DNA from: Prevotella sp.
GTDB taxonomy: Bacteria > Bacteroidota > Bacteroidia > Bacteroidales > Bacteroidaceae
DNA length: 61,750 bases
Assembly: GCA_017447515.1 (NCBI GenBank)
Contig: JAFSNG010000031.1
Location: forward strand, 1-61,750
Direction of reading: 5' to 3'
How positions within the stretch are numbered: the first letter of the stretch is position 1; each line of letters starts with the position of its first letter. The position numbers and the translations under genes are program-made. The notes below the pieces were generated by a model. It was not told where the DNA came from and ran no database searches. It worked only from the letters and a program-made list of their open reading frames with translations. Shown piece after piece: positions 59,169 through 61,750 of this stretch.

Positions 59169-60452
59169 ATGAAGATATATAGATATCCGAAACGGGAACT
59201 GTGGGACGAGATTACGTCTCGTCCACGCCTGGACCTGACAAAACTCAACGAGACAGTCGCCACCGTACTTGCCGACATCCGTCAGCGCGGCGACGAGGCC
59301 GTCCGCGAGTATGAACTGAAATTCGATAAGGCGGAACTGGGCAACCTCGCTATCACCGAACAGGAAATGGATGAAGCCGAAAAACTCGTGAGCAACGAAC
59401 TACGTGACGCCATCATCCTTGCACACCATAATATTAAGGTGTTCCACATCTCCCAGCGCTTCGTCGGTCAGAAGGTAAAGACGCAGGAAGGCGTCACCTG
59501 TTGGCAAAAGAGCGTCGCTATCGAACGCGTCGGTCTCTACATCCCCGGTGGCACTGCCCCACTCTTCTCTACCGTCCTCATGCTCGCTACTCCTGCCAAG
59601 ATTGCTGGCTGCAAGGAGATTGTGCTCTGCACACCTCCCAACAAGGAGGGCAAGGTGAATCCCGCCATCCTCGTCGCTGCCCGCATTGCCGGAGTCAGCA
59701 AGATATTCAAGATTGGCGGTGTTCAGGCCATTGGAGCGATGGCTTACGGCACCGAGAGTGTGCCCAAAGTCTTCAAGATTTTTGGCCCTGGCAACCAATA
59801 CGTGATGGCCGCCAAACAACACGTCTCACTCGACGAGGTCGCAATCGATATGCCTGCCGGCCCCAGTGAGGTCTGCGTATTGGCCGACGAAACCACCAAT
59901 GCGGAATTTGTTGCTTCAGACCTCCTTTCGCAAGCCGAACACGGCATCGACTCACAGGTACTGCTTATCACGACATCGGAAGCAAAACTCAGCGAGGTAC
60001 AGGCAGAAGTTGACCGTCAACTGGCACTACTACCCCGTAAGGAAATTGCCGTTAAGGCCCTCGATAACAGCCGTCTTGTGCTCGTCGATTCCGTCGACGA
60101 GATGATCAACCTCTCCAACCTCTACGCTCCCGAACACCTCATCATACAGGTAAAGGACTACGAACAACTCGCCGAGCGTGTCGTCAATGCCGGCAGCGTA
60201 TTCCTCGGTCCCTACGCTTGCGAGAGTGCCGGCGACTATGCCAGCGGTACCAATCACACCCTGCCCACGCACGGCTATGCCACCGCCTACAATGGTGTCA
60301 ACCTCGACTCCTACTGCCGTAAGATTACCTTCCAACATCTCACGGAAGACGGTATCCGACATATTGGTCGCGCCGTAGAACTGATGGCCGAAGCCGAACA
60401 GCTCGACGCTCACAAGAACGCTATGACAGTACGCATCAAATCAATAAAATAG
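59169..60452 (+). CDS. hisD: Histidinol dehydrogenase
   Basis: 427 residues. NAD-binding and Zn regions are visible: VGLYIPGGTAPLFSTVLM, GPGNQYVMAAKQHV, DLLSQAEHGIDSQV, LYAPEHLIIQ and YASGTNHTLPTHGYA. It performs the last two oxidations of histidine synthesis. It is 36 nt from hisG, with the gap mostly occupied by a hairpin element. Its TAG stop is the start of hairpin copy 2. Confidence 0.96.
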   Translation: MKIYRYPKRELWDEITSRPRLDLTKLNETVATVLADIRQRGDEAVREYELKFDKAELGNLAITEQEMDEAEKLVSNELRDAIILAHHNIKVFHISQRFVGQKVKTQEGVTCWQKSVAIERVGLYIPGGTAPLFSTVLMLATPAKIAGCKEIVLCTPPNKEGKVNPAILVAARIAGVSKIFKIGGVQAIGAMAYGTESVPKVFKIFGPGNQYVMAAKQHVSLDEVAIDMPAGPSEVCVLADETTNAEFVASDLLSQAEHGIDSQVLLITTSEAKLSEVQAEVDRQLALLPRKEIAVKALDNSRLVLVDSVDEMINLSNLYAPEHLIIQVKDYEQLAERVVNAGSVFLGPYACESAGDYASGTNHTLPTHGYATAYNGVNLDSYCRKITFQHLTEDGIRHIGRAVELMAEAEQLDAHKNAMTVRIKSIK

Positions 60453-60476
60453 TGTGTTCGACGGTTCTCCCATAGA
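60450..60476 (+). repeat. TTCGACGG hairpin element, copy 2 (decayed)
   Basis: TAGTGTG, TTCGACGG (60457-60464), TTCT, CCATAGAA. The right arm has two changes relative to copy 1, so the stem is imperfect. It begins at the hisD stop codon. Confidence 0.8.
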
Positions 60477-60483
60477 AAAATAA

Positions 60484-60511
60484 TAGTGTGTTCGACGGTT
60501 CAGCCGTCGAA
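60484..60511 (+). repeat. TTCGACGG hairpin element, copy 3
   Basis: TAGTGTG, TTCGACGG (60491-60498), loop TTCAG, CCGTCGAA (60504-60511): perfect 8-bp stem. It lies between copy 2 and the hisC start. Confidence 0.85.
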
Positions 60512-60528
60512 ATAAAAAAGAAAAGACA

Positions 60529-61566
60529 ATGATGAAGCCCTTAGAACAACTGGTCAGAAAGAACATCTGGAGTCTCGCCCCCTACTCTTCCGCTCGCGAC
60601 GAGTATTCAGGCAAGGAAGCTCACGTCTTTCTCGATGCCAACGAGAATCCCTATAACGAGCCTTACAACCGCTATCCCGACCCTCTGCAACGCGAACTGA
60701 AAAGCGCCTTGAAGAAGGTAAAGGGCGTGCCCGAGGAGAATATCTTCCTGGGTAACGGCAGCGACGAAGCCATCGACCTCGCTTATCGCGTATTCTGCAA
60801 TCCCGGTCGCGACAACGTGGTATCCATCGCTCCAACTTACGGCATGTATCAGGTCTGTGCCGACATCAACGACATCGAGTTTCGTCAAGTTCTGCTTGAC
60901 GACAATTACGAGATGCATGCCGACCAGTTGCTGGCAGCCTGCGACGACCATACAAAGATCATTTGGATTTGCTCGCCTAACAATCCTACAGGCAACTCGC
61001 TCAACCGCGACGAAATTTTGAAGGTCATTAATGGTTTTGAGGGAATTGTCATTGTCGACGAAGCTTACATCGACTTCGCCCAACAGCTCTCACTACGCCA
61101 GGAACTCGCCACCCACCCCAACCTCATTATCCTTCAGACGATGTCGAAGGCTTGGGGGTCGGCAGCTATCCGTCTGGGCATGGCTTTCGCCTCGAAGGAC
61201 ATCATTAATATATATAATAAGGTGAAATATCCCTACAACGTCAACCAGCTCACCCAGCAACAGGCGATGGTGATGTTGAAAGACCCCTTCGAAATCGATA
61301 AATACGTCAAAATCCTGCTTGCCGAGCGTGGCCGGCTGATGTCCGCCTTCCAGGATTTGCCCATCTGCGAACAGGTGTACAAGACAGATGCCAACTTCTT
61401 CCTGGCAAAGATGACCGACGCGCAGGCCATCTATGACTATCTCGTTGACAAAGGCATCATCGTCCGCAACCGCACCCGCGTCCAGCTCTGCCACAACTGT
61501 CTGCGCGTCACCATCGGCAATCGATCCGAGAACAACGAACTGCTCAGTGCATTAAGACAATACTAG
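60529..61566 (+). CDS. hisC: Histidinol-phosphate aminotransferase
   Basis: 345 residues (344 if the second ATG at 60532 is used). Fold type I PLP aminotransferase: [41 protein letters not shown], and the PLP lysine in [14 protein letters not shown]. It makes histidinol phosphate from imidazole acetol phosphate. The stop TAG at 61564-61566 is inside a 9-bp TCTAGA array. Confidence 0.95.
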   Translation: MMKPLEQLVRKNIWSLAPYSSARDEYSGKEAHVFLDANENPYNEPYNRYPDPLQRELKSALKKVKGVPEENIFLGNGSDEAIDLAYRVFCNPGRDNVVSIAPTYGMYQVCADINDIEFRQVLLDDNYEMHADQLLAACDDHTKIIWICSPNNPTGNSLNRDEILKVINGFEGIVIVDEAYIDFAQQLSLRQELATHPNLIILQTMSKAWGSAAIRLGMAFASKDIINIYNKVKYPYNVNQLTQQQAMVMLKDPFEIDKYVKILLAERGRLMSAFQDLPICEQVYKTDANFFLAKMTDAQAIYDYLVDKGIIVRNRTRVQLCHNCLRVTIGNRSENNELLSALRQY

Positions 61567-61606
61567 ATTGTCTAGAATATCTAGATTATCTAGAGTCTCT
61601 AGTTAA
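61562..61606. repeat. 9-bp tandem microrepeat (TCTAGAnnn type), 5 units
   Basis: CTAG at 61563, 61572, 61581, 61590 and 61599, exactly 9 bp apart. It fills the hisC-MFS gap and includes the hisC stop. Confidence 0.9.
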
Positions 61607-61615
61607 TCAAGCCCC

Positions 61616-61750
61616 ATGGAACGCCTGTGGAATAGCAACTATATAAAGGTGATGATAGCGAACTTCTCGCTATTCACCGCCTTTTATTTGTTGACGCCAC
61701 TGTTGCCGCTCTATCTTCATGAGACTTTCGGAGCCACCAAGGACGTCATC
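61616..61750 (+). CDS. MFS transporter, N-terminal fragment (runs off window)
   Basis: 45 residues are present from ATG 61616: a short polar start (MERLWNSNYIKV) then a hydrophobic helix (MIANFSLFTAFYLLTPLLPL) and YLHETFGATKDVI, which resembles the first helix and loop of major facilitator transporters in Bacteroidales. Substrate unknown. It follows hisC by 49 nt filled by a TCTAGA repeat. Confidence 0.7.
   Translation, partial: MERLWNSNYIKVMIANFSLFTAFYLLTPLLPLYLHETFGATKDVI

Overview
The window reads as a chromosomal segment of a Bacteroidales bacterium, most likely Prevotella or a close relative. The evidence is: repeated TTTG-N19/20-TAnnTTTG promoters (the Bacteroidetes -33/-7 type), a short primary sigma factor without region 1.1, a TonB-dependent receptor end, a Bat aerotolerance operon, Rho with a long disordered insert, and Bacteroidales-specific families (DUF4301, DUF5686, DUF4738, DUF7833, HU-CCDC81/SPOR). 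No rRNA, tRNA, CRISPR array, transposase or phage structural gene was seen. Coding density is very high; the only non-coding stretch over 300 bases is 44505-44877.

Layout. 1-433: 3' end of a TonB-dependent receptor. 5538-430 (-): five-gene operon mixing two GH13 alpha-glucan enzymes with a complete partner-switching set (PP2C phosphatase, STAS protein, RsbW-like kinase). 5683-6378: secreted FISUMP-type protein. 12176-6503 (-): rseC-rnfBCDGEA. 12323-19688: small acidic protein, convergent glucosaminidase/LysM protein, cytidine deaminase, malic enzyme, rpoD and a DUF5686 protein, which overlaps an AddAB-like helicase-nuclease pair (19682-25620). 25596-28843: beta-helix-like lipoprotein, rubrerythrin, CE15-type glucuronoyl esterase. 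41006-28845 (-): moxR, DUF58, BatD-like protein, batA, fused batB-batC, fused batD-batE, PAP2 phosphatase, queA, nadE. 41164-41841: metallo-beta-lactamase-fold hydrolase.

41842-44877 is an accessory-looking patch: a DUF7833 protein, two proteins I cannot assign, 22-bp and 21-bp tandem repeats at its two ends and several inverted repeats. 49976-44878 (-): nucleotide-sugar operon (gmd, fcl, nucleotidyltransferase, UDP-glucuronate 4-epimerase) ending in a broken DUF3089 hydrolase gene. 50265-53273: rho and ansA. 56471-53301 (-): lipoprotein, nitrilase-family amidase and DUF4301 protein. 56603-61566: HU/SPOR protein, FHA protein, hisG, hisD, hisC, then the start of an MFS transporter.

The most unusual signal is distributed. 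Short tandem arrays with a fixed unit of 7, 8, 9 or 10 bp within each array, but different units between arrays, sit in gaps between co-directional genes (often on stop codons) and also inside coding genes, where they appear as extra in-frame peptides (QueA, fucose synthase, nucleotidyltransferase, internal signal peptides of the Bat fusions, the RnfG C-terminus). A separate three-copy hairpin element follows the hisG and hisD stops.
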